This document shows, in pieces, positions 1 to 15,578 of a stretch of DNA of 64,000 nucleotides. Location of the stretch: assembly GCA_039881145.1 (NCBI GenBank), contig JAYKKI010000134.1, positions 1,150,001-1,214,000 on the forward strand, written 5' to 3'. The notes beneath the pieces are model-generated. The model ran no database searches, was not told the DNA's origin, and was given only the letters and a program-made list of their open reading frames with translations. Position numbers and translations under genes: made by a program. Source of the DNA: Druceiella hillmani. Its lineage: Eukaryota > Arthropoda > Insecta > Lepidoptera > Hepialidae. Every line of letters starts with the position of its first letter. Positions within the stretch are counted from its first letter, which is position 1.

Positions 1-55
1 TACATTACATTGCTAGTAATACTTATTATTGTATAAACCAGTAAAGAGTTACATT

Positions 56-56
<1 letters not shown>

Positions 57-117
<61 letters not shown>
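57..117. repeat. (TA)n microsatellite
   Basis: Near-pure TA dinucleotide run with one TG interruption. It is the first of about a dozen such arrays in the window. Open frames through it would be artefacts. Confidence 0.95.
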
Positions 118-120
<3 letters not shown>

Positions 121-1111
121 GTATGTGTGTTGGTGCCTAAAGTGAATTTGTTATTGGCACTTTTAAATTAAATGACTATTTCAAACTTCATTTATGTTTA
201 GTAAATAGGACCGGAAAGTAAACAACTTATGAATCGAATTTCCATTTAGTTTCATTTCATTTGAACTTACTGTAACCTAAAATATAATTAAAAACGCCAA
301 GAGGCGCATTTCCGGTTTGCACCCAAACGCGTCTCTCAGTGATATTTCGTGAAAACGTCGGGATAAAATTATAACAGTATTTCGTATTAATAAGTAATTT
401 CATTACCAATATTTCTCGAAACAGGGTTCGTTTTACTTGAATTTTACGCGCCAAAACATATAATTGAAGTGCATCTTTTGTTGGAAGTCCAGCAAAGCTA
501 TAGCATATCGAACCTCGTTTGATGTCTGTATATCCGATGGGCTAGCTGCGTAATCGCTTTGGGTTTTTTTCATTTTCTTTTAGACACTGTCGTAGCTATC
601 CCATTTGCTCGGCACTGAACTTTTTAGGTTTCTTGGATTTCCTTTGATGCAAGCTTTTCTCTGATTTGCATTTTCTATATTTCCGCTTATATTTACGATT
701 AATATGAGACGATCTATCTCTACAATTTTTTTTTCAAACTTTGCAATTTAAAACCGATTTTTATTTACATTCCCGTAAATATTACCATTGTTTCATTTTG
801 GCTCCTAGTAGAGCTTCTCAAGCTCTTCACAATGACATCTTCACTGAGTCAACGTCCTAGCTAAACGCATTTTAACGTTACTTTATTTTGTAATTTTACA
901 GAAAGCTCACGCGCAAGTACCTACACCAGTCCGATGACGTCGCAAGTAAAAGAAATACCTCATTACAAGGACGGACTGATATGCTCTATCTGTTGTGGGT
1001 ACAACCATTGTTAAATCATTATTAGGCTCGTAGTTTTAGCGATTGAAATCTTAGGGTGTTTCGTACCACAAGAAAGTTTGATCGGCTATCACAGTACTTA
1101 AGGAGAGAAAA
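118..1111. other. No recognisable feature
   Basis: AT-rich DNA. A 65-codon minus-strand open frame at 257-454 and a lysine-rich minus-strand stretch near 560-690 were read and matched to no family I know. There is no splice or codon-usage support, so I do not call a gene. Confidence 0.5.
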
Positions 1112-1145
1112 GACGTTTTTATATCAAACATGATATAAAAACGTC
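1112..1145. repeat. Perfect 15-bp fold-back, 4-nt loop
   Basis: Left arm 1112-1126 (GACGTTTTTATATCA) is the exact reverse complement of 1131-1145, with loop AACA at 1127-1130. It is one of a set of short-loop fold-backs in this window. Confidence 0.9.
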
Positions 1146-1653
1146 CTGATTACTTGTCCTGATTTTTTTTTCCGAAATGTGATTAATAAGTTAAAGGCTT
1201 TTGTATTAAAGGGTTTTTTAAAAAGTTTTTACTTAAATTTAACTAAAACTTATAATAGTATTTAGCCTGTTAATATTTCAGTGTACACAAAAATATCGCA
1301 GTAATGAGACCATGTTTCAATACATTTAATTAATTATAGTTTTGAAATAAATATTTTACTTACTTTTTTTTAATTTGTAATTCACTGTCCAATAACATTT
1401 TTTAAAATTATTTGACATTCTTTCTACTTTTTATTCTTTATAAAGTTGTTACATAACGTCATAAAATTGTCTAATTTCATCTTAAGGAAAAATAGCAAAT
1501 TCATACGACATATGCTATGAATATGATAGATATACGTATATACTCATGTTAAACAGAAATGACAAACTTTATGACCAACAATATGAGTGATAAATACATA
1601 CTTGGGTATTTATATTGCACTACGCTTTAAACATAACTCGACGCACATACGTG

Positions 1654-3939
<2,286 letters not shown>

Positions 3940-4980
3940 CATGGGCCACAAATTGTAACTGCCCTCATGCATTTGCCAGCATTCGGATTGATTACTCAAG
4001 CACCTGCTCTCCCACAACATTCTACACTTTATCCCTGACCATGCTCATTTCACCAATGCATGCCCCGGTGGAAACCTTAGCGCTAACTATTGATATATAT
4101 ATGTACATTTTACATTTCTATTACTACTATGCATCGGAGAGCCAGATACTTCTTCGTTATCGTTTTACTGATGCAACATAAATTAACTTGTGAAAAAAAA
4201 TACAGTTTGCATATCTTTACGAAAAAGGAACCAATTACAATGAAATAAAATCTAAATATTTCTTCCATTTGACTCATATATTTCTGAAAATCCTACTTGA
4301 ACCGATTCCGAAGTTTCCACGTGAAGTGTGCACAATGGACACACAAATAAACAACAGACTATAATTCTCAAAGTGCTTGTGTTGCATTGCTTATGTTAAA
4401 TTCCTTTAATATTATTTTTCAAATACTTCTAATATGGATGCTGGCTAATTCTATAATATTTTATATGTGTAGACTTTGAAATACTTAGGAAACAAATTCA
4501 TATATCCAAATGTTAAACCACTCGAAGTAATAATATAGGTATCGGGAAGAGATTTATAATTTACCCAAATTAAGGAAAAAAGTAAGCTTACATTGACTAC
4601 ATAGAACATAAAAAATTTTACACGCATAAGACGACCAACTACAATATCTGCTCTCATGCTTCTGCCCGAATTTATATTTCTTATTTAAATATTGACAACT
4701 TCTGCATAAATCTATACTTTACTTCCGGCCAGACTCATTTCGTCAATCAATGTCTGAGTGGAAAATATCATTGCGAAAATATCTTTCAAATACGTTTGTA
4801 TAATTACAACGCTTTGAACGGTTAGGTATTTCTTTGTCGTATTAATTGAATGTAATTTTTTTTTCTTAATATTAAATTTCCGTATCTCTTGATGGAGTGC
4901 ATCGATCCTAATAAAATACGTACTAAATGCCACTTCAAGCCAAAGACAGTGTTCGTCAAAAACTCCATTGCTTCTTAAAA
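3940..4980. repeat. Diverged direct duplication, about 0.5 kb per copy
   Basis: Two blocks align in the same order. TGCCCTCATGCATTTGCC (near 3958) matches TGCTCTCATGCTTCTGCC (near 4649). ACCATGCTCATTTCACCAATGC (near 4037, 22 nt, differs at several positions) matches the block near 4731. A further shared block lies near 4140 and 4820. Offsets drift from about 690 to about 580 bp, so indels have accumulated. The alignment was made by eye and its edges are uncertain. Confidence 0.5.
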
Positions 4981-7900
4981 ATAGTAGTTTTTATTTAATG
5001 CGTCTTCAAACCTATATATAAAGCGATCAAAATTTAGCCTCTACTTTAGAGAATTTGGGATGATTATAATTTTTCGTATATTTTTTTCTCATATATAATA
5101 GTGGAAGTAGAAATTAAACTTAAAATAGTATAAAAATGGGCTCACTGTTTTATATAAAACTCAACCTGGTCAAAGAATATAAAAAAAATTGACAACCAAT
5201 TTTTGACCCCCCTATCCCACCCCGCCACCCCACATTCTTCTCCACCCGAGAAACAGGACAGAAATATTATGAATTTTGGCACCGGAGCTCAAATTTCTGG
5301 TGTGCAAATAACATATATAATATACCAATTGAACATTTTGAGTATTTTAAAAATTAAACTTGCATATCACAGAATGCAAATTAAATTTATGACTTGATGA
5401 TGAATTTCGGCAATTTCGTTCAGGTTTTCATACGTACAAATACAGAAAGTATATTTGAACGGTTCTTGATATTCATATCTAAGATGGTTATTCTGATAGG
5501 TCGACTACCCGGTCCTGTACTGTGGAATAATATAATAATCTTAATTATATTTTGCGCACAAATGTTATATTATCAAGAGTTCTATTTTGTCTGGGTTATC
5601 TCTGTTTAACCGTGACAATTATTTTAGAACACAAGCAGTTCTAATAATCTAATCAACGGAAAGTCGTTATTTCGTAGGCAGAAATCATAAAATGATAGGT
5701 AACCGTTACTTACTAATATTATTCTTAGCTCTGTAGCAGAAGTCGTATCTTCCAGAATACTTTTAAAAAAATTGCATTTTATAATTGTATATTGGTAAAT
5801 TAAAGTTTAGAAATAGTGACGTGGTTTTCCAGAAAAGTAAAAAAAATGAATTGATTTTTGTCTATTTTTGAATCATTACACTATTCTCAATCTATTTTAG
5901 GACGATGGAAAATTGTTATAACTCATTGAGTAAACTATTCAAACTTGTCAGTACTGCTTATTTCGATCACTTTTTGACAATTGAAACAGTAAACTTCATT
6001 ATTTTTTAACACTATGATATTTATGTTAAACATCATAAAACAATAAACGAACAAGACAAAGAGAGAAGGGATTGTTTTCACAGTAACACGTGCTACAAGT
6101 ACTCATGCGAGTGCATTAGATTATTCTATGTTTAAATTTCTTGATATTAAAAAAAAAATTATGTTTATTGCTTTTATATTGAAAACCAACATTTTTAAAA
6201 CATAAAATTTACTAAAAACAACTTCATTGATTTTAAATATTTTATGATTTAATTGAAATATTATTGAATAATTCTTTAAACATTCTGTTAAAATAAGTAA
6301 GTTTAATATTCCCACTCGCACTCACATTCTTAGTTCCTGCCCTCGCGCTCGCACTCACAGCGCATGCTTTTTCCTGTCTGATCCTTCAGTTTGATCTAGT
6401 TGCATGCAAAAAAATCCTAAAATAACTACCTGAATAACATATACAAAATTCAGACTGATAATTATGACGTAGATTGCTCTAGTTTTATAGAGCTTTAAAG
6501 CCTCTGACGGAATATATAACTTATGAAAAGCGTCTAACAATAGTGAATGTAGGTTTTAACGGTATTCTGTAGAACATATATAAAAGCAGCTAACGTAAAG
6601 GAGCCTAAGTTTTATGTACATTTAGTATCTATTATCTCATGAAGCCACCCAGGTATGAGCTAGTAAATACTCATATATTCTTTCTATAGTACACGTCCAC
6701 AGAAAGTATCGTAGTTTTCATAAAATTACATAGGTTTGGGGGCTTTGGGATATTGGACTAATAAGATTACCGTAATAATCGAATGATTGCAAGTAATATA
6801 AAACATATAACTTTTTAACTAATATGTATTAATATAGTTTTTATAATGATAATTAAAACTAAAATAATTGTATTTCTCGAAAACATATGGATTCGTAGAT
6901 ATGCGTAGATAGAATTGGAAACATAAGTAAATCAACAAACCTAAAAAAGAAAACCTTTTACAGTGCAATTCTTACATTTATAATGGTTCCTCTCTAAACA
7001 GAATCGAATTCACCTTGGACGAAAACCACAAACACAAATTTTCCCATTAGCAACTGGAAGGTTATTCACATTATATTAAGAGCAACAACATGCGGAATCA
7101 TTCTAAGAAATTGGCCTCAATTATAACCCTTCAGCAAAAAAATTGTGGAACTTAATAAAGGTCAGAAAGAAGCTTTGAAAGAAATAGAAAATCCTGTATT
7201 CATGTCACCTCTTGGTTTTAACATCATAATTCACTGGATGAAAAAATTAGCATCGAGTGTTCGTGAATGAAAATTTATGAATGAAAAGCATTATCCGAAT
7301 TTGTTTATAGAAAATATTTTGTGTAATAGATTCTTCTCTTCTCGCTTTTTTTTTATTTCGGTATGTCAATATCAACAAGTAAGTTTTTCTAAAGGAATGT
7401 ATGAATATGATTTTTCTTATCGATACGCTACCAGGTTCTGTTCAAAATTAGGTTAACGTTTCCGTAATTTTAATTGCTTTAAGACATATACGTTCGCGTT
7501 TATTGATATGTTTTATTCTATTTTACATTTAATTAGTATTGGAAATTGAAAAATAAGAGTAGACACTAATATTTTTCAAATTTCACATCCATCTGTAAAA
7601 ATTTCATGTAGATATAACAATATAGATATAAAAAAACTAAAAATTGTGAATGAAATCTCAATTTCATTTTGAAATAGCTATTTAATTATATCAAACTCGT
7701 CGGGACGCGCGACAAAAATTTAATCTTACTCCTGAATAAAGCATCTGCTTGAAAAACTTAATGTACATAAGTCCACAACGGTAGAAATTATGAAGTTAAC
7801 CTAGAACTGTAATCGCTTTGCTAATAAATGTTGTATAAGAATTGTGCATGACGTATAAGGCGCACAACAGATATTGTTAAAGACGACTTTTCCTTTTAAA

Positions 7901-8048
7901 AACTCGGTAGAGTTATCAAATGCCAAATACAAATGTTAACCTATTTAAGAACATGGTCTCAAAATGAGGAACCTATCGGTATTATCTTACTATTTTATTT
8001 GAATTTACGTCAACATTGAATATGTTCATTGAATTATAATAAATTGTA

Positions 8049-8150
<102 letters not shown>

Positions 8151-8199
8151 TTTATCGATTCAAAACAACTGTGCGTTCATGGATCGAATCAACAATAAA

Positions 8200-9185
8200 T
8201 TAGAAACATCTCAAATATTTATCAACATGCCACAAACAAGCGAAGAGCAACATGAAGTGGTAGCAAGGTTTCGACACATATATGGCTTCTGAAGTGTAAT
8301 TGGAGTGATTGACTGCACCCAAGTAAGAATAAAGAAAATCATCGTAATTCTATGTGAAATTCAATGTCTATGTAAGTGATATTAAGTTACTTAAACTATC
8401 AGTTTCTTTCGAAAATATAAATGAAAATAGATGATTTTATATGAGGGAAATAATATGTAGAGCAGTATAACGCTAATTCTGCTCCAAAGCAGAGTAAGCA
8501 GTAATGATGGAATACCATATTCAATTATCCTAACACGTCGAACCATCCTTCAGACAGCTATACATACACTCTTTGCTAATATTAATTGCATCGCTAGCTT
8601 TAATACATCTGGCCTTTGTTTCAGTGCTGATTACATATATCTCCAACAATCGTTCATAATTTGTGTCAGTTTTAAAATTCTCCTGGGTAAAGTATTAACA
8701 GTTATGGAGCAGAAATAAACAAACATATTTAACGTATGCCCCTAAAATTCACATTTAGCCAATTAGGTACGTGTTTAGATAATTAAATTATTAACATTTC
8801 ATTGCCCTGGTTAGAATGTGATATATCACTCCGCACTAAAGACATTATGGCTCAATTGAGAGGTAGCACTCACGACAGCCGGAGAGCCAGACACGGAAAC
8901 GATTTGAAGAAGAAGAATTTAGAGGTAAACTTCTTGGAAATTCAGGTTACGGATTACCTTTTTACTCTCTCTTGGAATCCCTTTAACCAGAAAGAGGTGT
9001 CTTATAAGCATGCACAAACACGAAATGTGGCGGAACTTTGCTTCAGAGTATGGAAGCAACAATTGAAATTTTTATTAAAGGTTTTACACAATGTCATTGT
9101 TAAACATACGTACTGTGGAGACTAATGCTATACCAAGCCTAGCCGCTAGGGCATCTTTTATAAGTAGCCATTTTTAAAAAAATCT
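8200..9185 (+). pseudogene. HARBI1-type (PIF/Harbinger) transposase, decayed
   Basis: Seen in the sequence: 8208-8330 reads as a HARBI1-like stretch with PQTSEEQHEVVARFRHIYGF, a stop codon at the usual P position, then VIGVIDCTQVRIKK, which holds the first catalytic Asp (8311-8313). The next recognisable block, IMAQLRGSTHDSR, ends near 8880. After a frame shift comes LLGNSGYGLPF (about 8930-8965), where families of this type normally have GDSGYP: the Asp codon is AAT (Asn) at 8939-8941. The frame then returns for TRNVAELCFRVWK with the expected Glu at 9033-9035. Known of the family: these DDE transposases move Harbinger elements with TA-rich 3-bp target duplications. Inference: dead copy. The roughly 450 bp between the first two blocks is unrelated to the transposase and may be inserted. 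Element ends were not found. Confidence 0.85.
8345..8795. other. Non-transposase interval inside the HARBI1 remnant
   Basis: The HARBI1 reading is lost between the VRIKK block and the IMAQLRGSTHDSR block. Functional relatives have roughly 40 codons here, but this copy has about 450 bp. I see no recognisable coding sequence on either strand, so it is either a secondary insertion or severe decay. Confidence 0.45.
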
Positions 9186-9929
9186 TTAAAAGATTCAAAA
9201 CAAATTAATATTTAATATACGATAAAAAATTAGAATACTAATGTTTGTCATTCATGGTGATTAAGAAATGAAAAAAGTTTAATCAAATAGTGTTTAACTT
9301 TTTTAACAATAATTTTTTTTTCAAATTTAATGTATCCATTTGTTCTTTCTACTGCTCCTCCAGGACTTTACACTGCCGCGGCATTTATTTAATTTTCATT
9401 TCATGTTCCTCGTTAATTTTTTTATGAAAAGCGTTTTTTGCTCTATGAAAGAAAATAAACGTCGCCCTATGAAAGAAAATAAAATACCATTTAAATATGG
9501 CTAAAAATACCAAAATAATTTAAATTGCAACACTTTATTGTTTTACATTTTAAATTATTTTGGTTCAGAATTGTTATTCAGAAGTTAATAGTATTAAGTG
9601 GCTAATATTTCTTTTAGGAAGACACAATATTAGAAGTAATTGAGTTAGTACCTTATGAAGTATTTATTTATGTTTAAATAAATTAAAATATATAGAAAAA
9701 ATATTTATAACACTCATAATTAGTGAATATGTAAGAAATTTATATGTTCCGAAGCGTGCTTTCCATTTTGGAATAAGTTAGTAATATTATTGAAATAAAT
9801 TGTACAAATATATATTCAGTGTTACAGAATACAGTACTACAGAATACTTACCTAAGGAGAAATTAATAATTAATTATGACAAATATTGTAGCACATGGCA
9901 AGGCATTCACTGTTCACAATTCAGATAAA

Positions 9930-10440
9930 AATTTACATTACATTTGGCAATTTTTTCTGCTCATTCCTGTTATTCTTTTCTGATTGAGGCAATAACGCCT
10001 CAACGCATGTTACGTCTATGGAAGTGGAAAATCTAATATTCATCGGAGGTGCTGAAGTGGATGGTTTAACATTTATTGGAGCTAAGGAAATAGACGGACT
10101 TTGAATTAATGTCATCTGCTTTATCAATACTCAATACATATTTTTCCACCGCAGGTTTGCATGTTATAATATAATTCTCTATAATAATACACAAAGTTTA
10201 GTATTATACATCATGCTGAAAATATTATATGATTTATTTAATGGCACATAATTTTGTATAAGCTGCCTGATACGGTTGTTGATGGGCCGTTACTATCATA
10301 AAAGTTTAAATTCTCTTAAAATTTCCATAATTCCGTTGGTTTCTGATCCAGGAGCTAATGATCTAAGCCCGCTTGCTGTCTGACTTAAGTGGCGACGATG
10401 CATAGATATCCACATAGACCTCAATAATTTCTTTAAGTAA
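9930..10440 (-). other. Possible Harbinger accessory-gene remnant, weak
   Basis: A 64-codon minus-strand frame (9933-10127) is rich in Ser, Pro and Thr (for example SPSISLAPINVKPSTSAPP). A short stretch near 10,390 reads MHRRHLSQTASGLRSLA. Harbinger elements usually carry a second gene for a Myb/SANT or MADF-like DNA-binding protein beside the transposase, and the location about 0.8 kb downstream fits that. No domain motif is clear, and chance is a real alternative. Confidence 0.2.
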
Positions 10441-11359
10441 TATTTTAAATAATAGTAAATATACATTTAAACAATCTGTACTTAATATTAATGTTTTTTA
10501 TTGTTATACTATTATTATTTATTATTTTGGATATAGTTAAAAAATAATAAAAATGCAAAACTGAAAAAAATTAAACTCTTACCCTCAATATCGGAATATA
10601 CAATGAAAGCACGCCAATCGTAGTGCAGCCAATGAAAATAAAAATGAATGCAAAATTTCTGTCGTGTATAATTCTACGATTATTGAATGTTATGTTTTAT
10701 AAAACCAATTATTTTTATTTAAAAAGTACTAATATTTCAGGCAATATTCCTAAATACTTAGATGCACTAAAAAGTTGGCAATTTTGAATGTCATTATTAT
10801 ACACGGTTTATAAGCGTTGATATAATTATACAGTGCTTTTATAGGGATTATTATTAACAATTTTGTAGAACGCTTATATAGTTCCTATTCACTGAAAAAC
10901 TTTATGGGTGTTCAACGAATGTAAAGTAACTTTTATCAGCCAGACTTCAATTAATAATTTATGAATAAACAATCCAAATTAACTTCTTAAAGTTAATATT
11001 TTTTATATTTTAGTCTATGAAAGCGTCGGGTGTTAAATTAAAATTACTACTTTCGATACATATTGCAATTTTTTATCGTAATAATATGAGAAAAGAATTC
11101 AGTAACTCATTATGATATAATACTAAAGATGTTTACAAATAGCTACAGATTTAGAGCTATGTTGAAGAGATTTTTTAACTCATTTTAAATTTAGCTATAA
11201 ATAATGTTGTTTTCAAAGAACTAAACATCACCCCGACTGGTATATCTCAGCCTAAAACTACTTGGAATATATCACAACTCAGGGCCACGGCCTGAGGCAT
11301 TACAGGTAACCCCGGTGGTTCCTTTATAACGCAATATCCTTCGAATGCCAAATCACGTA

Positions 11360-11548
11360 GACACACACACACGCTCGTACGCACGCACGCTCGCACGCAC
11401 GCTTGCACGCACGCTTGCACGCGCGCACACTCGCTCTGGCACGCGTACACTCACGTGCACGCACACGCACGCGCGCACGCGCGCACACTCGCACTGGCAC
11501 GCGTACGCTCACGTGCACGCACACGCACACGGACACACACACACATAT
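11360..11548. repeat. GC-rich (CA/CG) alternating tract with internal duplication
   Basis: A roughly 190-bp alternating purine-pyrimidine tract begins and ends with (AC)n and is CACG/CGCG-rich inside. A roughly 65-bp subunit is repeated: GCACACTCGCTCTGGCACGC near 11,425 and GCACACTCGCACTGGCACGC near 11,482. It interrupts the block of segment A that aligns to 52.66-52.82 kb of segment C. Translation gives meaningless RTLAR/CVRAC repeats on either strand. Confidence 0.95.
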
Positions 11549-14500
11549 AATAATTATTTTGTGGTGTTAGAAATCCCAATTATGTATGTATATAAATATA
11601 TATATATATATATATATACACAATAGTTACTTGTTTAATAGTATAAGATAAGAAATGAAAGAATGATTGTACTGATTACGGATCGCCACACATTTCAGCC
11701 GAGGTCTAAACTGAAAAATGTGATCATATTTTTTGAGCTGAGATATATAATGGGTGTGGCCATTACACATGTAAAATTTTCTATTTTGTTAAATAATTAG
11801 GTAATAAAATTTGGATTAATTCATAGTCAATTAAAGGAATTGAATGAGTTTGCCGTTATTGGACTTTAGTTATGAAGTATATAGAATTTTGTTTCTCATT
11901 CTCAGTCTTACTTCCGTAGCAGCTCACAGGTATGATAAATTACTTCATCAATTAATTTCAGCACATCACCACAGGAATGTCTTTATATTTTAAGCAATTG
12001 CATGTAGTTATATTGTAGTTTTATTCGACTACTTTAATTTCCGTTATTTATTTACAAATCAATCATTTTTAAAGTGAAATAATCAAGAAATTTTTATTTT
12101 CTATTTCTACGCCGATCAGAAAAAAAATGTTTACGTATACTTCCAAACTTCAAAAAATTTATTATTTGAATATCTGTAATGATAGTAGTACAATATAAAT
12201 GGAATTATTGTATATTTGTCTGACGATGACATATATTTTGTCTATTTTTCGTCTCCCTCAGTTGTCTCCTTATCAAAAATGAAATTAATCCATTACTTAG
12301 TTGCGACGTGAAAGAAGGACAAACAAAGACAATTTTGCATTACATTAGTTAGGATAATAAAACGGTAATAGCAAGCTGTTTATACATTGAAGATATTTGC
12401 CAAAAAAATATTTAGAGAAATATAATAAAAGTAATAGAACACAAATACATCGTTTCTGAAATGTATCTGCGAACATATTTATTTTTTCACACACTATACA
12501 AGAAAAAATAAAAGGATTTTGATTAAGTTTTTTTGCTGGTAGATTCTATTGACATCATTCAACCCAGTAAAAAGGAGATATAATGCTTTATCATTTCAAT
12601 ACTTACCTAAAACAAGTTTGTTTTTATATTTTTTTATAATAGGTGTTTTACGTATATTAATCTTACAATTAAACTAACTAAAGAATTTTCTAAAGGCGAA
12701 AAAGCTAGTTAAAAAATGAATCGCTAGCCGCTTTGTTCTATTTGCAGATCATTATATTCAAAGATTCGTAGCTCTTAGAATTTCATGTATTAACAATAAT
12801 AAGTATTATCCAAATGTATATAATTATTTTATTCTAGGTTTTATTATTTAAGGTTAATACGATATTTTCTGATATTCGTTATATGATGCCGTGCTATTTT
12901 AGTAATAATCAAGAGGTAGCTTTGGAGCAGTATCCACGAATGAAAACAAACAATATTGTATTTGTCATCCTTATAATTACAGTTTGTTGTGATAGTTTGT
13001 CACGATTTATTAAAATGACATGGTTGTATTCTAGGACATATTGGTATAAAACAGGGTGGTCTTGAAATTACTAGACTCTTATTAAATTAAGTATAAGTAA
13101 TAAATATGACATTTATCACTGATACTTAATTCAATTACCTAAGTTAAATGTATGCTAAATTGTTTACATTAGACCAGATGCATTTTGGAAAGAACAGAGG
13201 AAGTAAGAGCGTTGGGATCTTTAAAATATATTGAAGAATTTTTTGGTAATTAAATCCTTATTCATGAAAATATGACACTCTGGTTATATTTTTACGTCTA
13301 ATTTTAATTTACAGGCAGAAACCAATTACTCCAACCAAAGAGAATGTCAAAAGGTAAAAGAAGGGTAGACATTCATAAGTAGTCACAAGTTATAGCTCTC
13401 TCGATAAAAACCTATGTGAAAGATAAAATTACTGCACACAACCATTCTGGTTAGCTGGTCTGATCAATGGATAAAATCCGAATGAAAAGTGTTATTTAAA
13501 ATTAGACAAAAATATGCCCTTTAGTCAATGATAATGTACGACGATGAATGGCTAACCGCGAAAAAGTCAAAGTAAAGAGTAAGTTTGAGCCCTTCTATAA
13601 ACGTTAAATAATTTTTAAAATTGCTAAAAAAGAAATGCTCGCAATTACATAGAAATGACAGCTAACACTAAACTCTCTTTTACTTGCAATTTAAATTAAA
13701 GTTAAATTTCCCACCCGGATTGGTCATTCACAACTCTTAATGAATGAAACGTATGTAACCGAAAATAAACCAATTTGCTTTTACTAGGATAAAGACAAGT
13801 CAATACAACATATACAATATGTCCGCTTCTTTCTTAAACTACTTATTTTAAACTACTTACATTATTGATATCTAAATTAGCTACCGCCACTCTGTTTTCC
13901 TCTAAACTTATTCACCTAATTTCTATCCCATAATTATAATCTATGATTTTCAAATGTACTTAAAACCAATCAATATTTCGTAACTTTTTACAGTTAGATT
14001 TTAAATGTTTAAATTTATTACATACATCAGTATTTATGAAATGGTAAACAAGTTCTAAAAACTTCCAAATACTTTTCTGAGTGAACTAATCTAGAATATG
14101 TATTATGATAAAAACCGATTTATGAATTCATTATTAACTAAAGGACTATTCGACAATATTTACTAAGAACATAATTGTTTAATGCTAGCAAGTAATAGAA
14201 TTAACTAAAAATATTTAATATTTTAAGTTAATTTAATCAAGACAATAAAAAGTGGAGTAGAGTACTATTCAAGTCACGTCAATACTTTTGAAAAAAGAAC
14301 TTCCGACAAAGGGAAAAATCGGCCTCACAACTTCTTTAAAATTAATTCTATCAGTTTACTCTAGAAGTGAAAGCAGTCTGGCGGAGTATCAAATCACATC
14401 CCAAAACTATAAATTGAAATCTGTCAGCCGTTAGACTACAACCTCTTTAGAGTCGTTCAGAATGAGAAAGAAATTGAAATTGTATTAGTTTGAAGGCACT

Positions 14501-15578
14501 GTAGGCAACAAAGGGTAGAAAAAGCCCCGTTGGGAAAAATAAATTTTGTTGTGTTGCAATATAGGTGTTTCAAAATCGATAATAGGTCACTTAGTAGCAA
14601 AATATTTTACCTAGCTAATTTGTTATTAGTTTTAAATTAAAACGGCACCAAATGCAATATTTTGTTAGTGTTTTCCAATAATACATAAATCGAGAGTTGC
14701 TAATCCCAATTATGTGGAGAGTGCGTTAAAATTATCTTGTTTTCGTCATTTTCCTCCACAGTTCCGATAATAGCTATGAACTACTTGTCATAGAATGGTG
14801 TCCACTGTTTTAATAGCCTGATATTTGCATCTATAGAGTGGTTTGATTGCTCTGCTGTTTGGATTAGGTTAGTGTTCTTACCAGATTCTAATATAAATAA
14901 TACGGTTCGAATTTTCGATAGTCTTATGCAACTTTGACACATATTTTTATGGTTCTTCACATCAAATCATCACTCACCTTAACTCAAACTCATTCTTAAA
15001 ACTTTCTAAGAAAAACGGGACTATCGGTCACAGTTATTTTTTTCAGAAAATTATGTAAACCACTGAGATTTGGCAAATTAATGAAGCATCATCGTATATT
15101 TCATTAATTAAAACGTCAAAATCTTGATACAGAAATTTTAATTTAAAATTTTGATTAAAGTAATTTATTTTTTTTTTATTTCACAAGTTTTGTTTGGTAT
15201 AAATTGAAACATAAATTTATGATGGTTCCGAATCTGTAACTGTTTTTTTATGGAATCTCATGCATTTTATGATGTTAACATTTTTAATCATAAAATATAT
15301 CCCACCCCAACACCGAAAAGATACAGGACATAATGATAAAAAAAATTACTAGAATTTTATATAAAGTTCTAATATATCAAAATTCTACAATAAGTTTTAC
15401 TTCTTTAAGTTAATGCTATGTAAGGGGAAAACATATTCATATCTGTAAATAGTATAATGGTACCGTTACCCACCGTTCAATGTTTACACTTGCCTAAACA
15501 TTAGTTTGACATTATACATTTTTTTCTAATCATGACTTGACGGTTTTTAAGATGGAAGAAAACATATTTCTTGGAATA

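Noticed and set aside
11247..11626. Cys/Arg/Val-rich or His/Thr-rich proteins
   Set aside because: They are translations of the CA/CG alternating tract in three frames on both strands.
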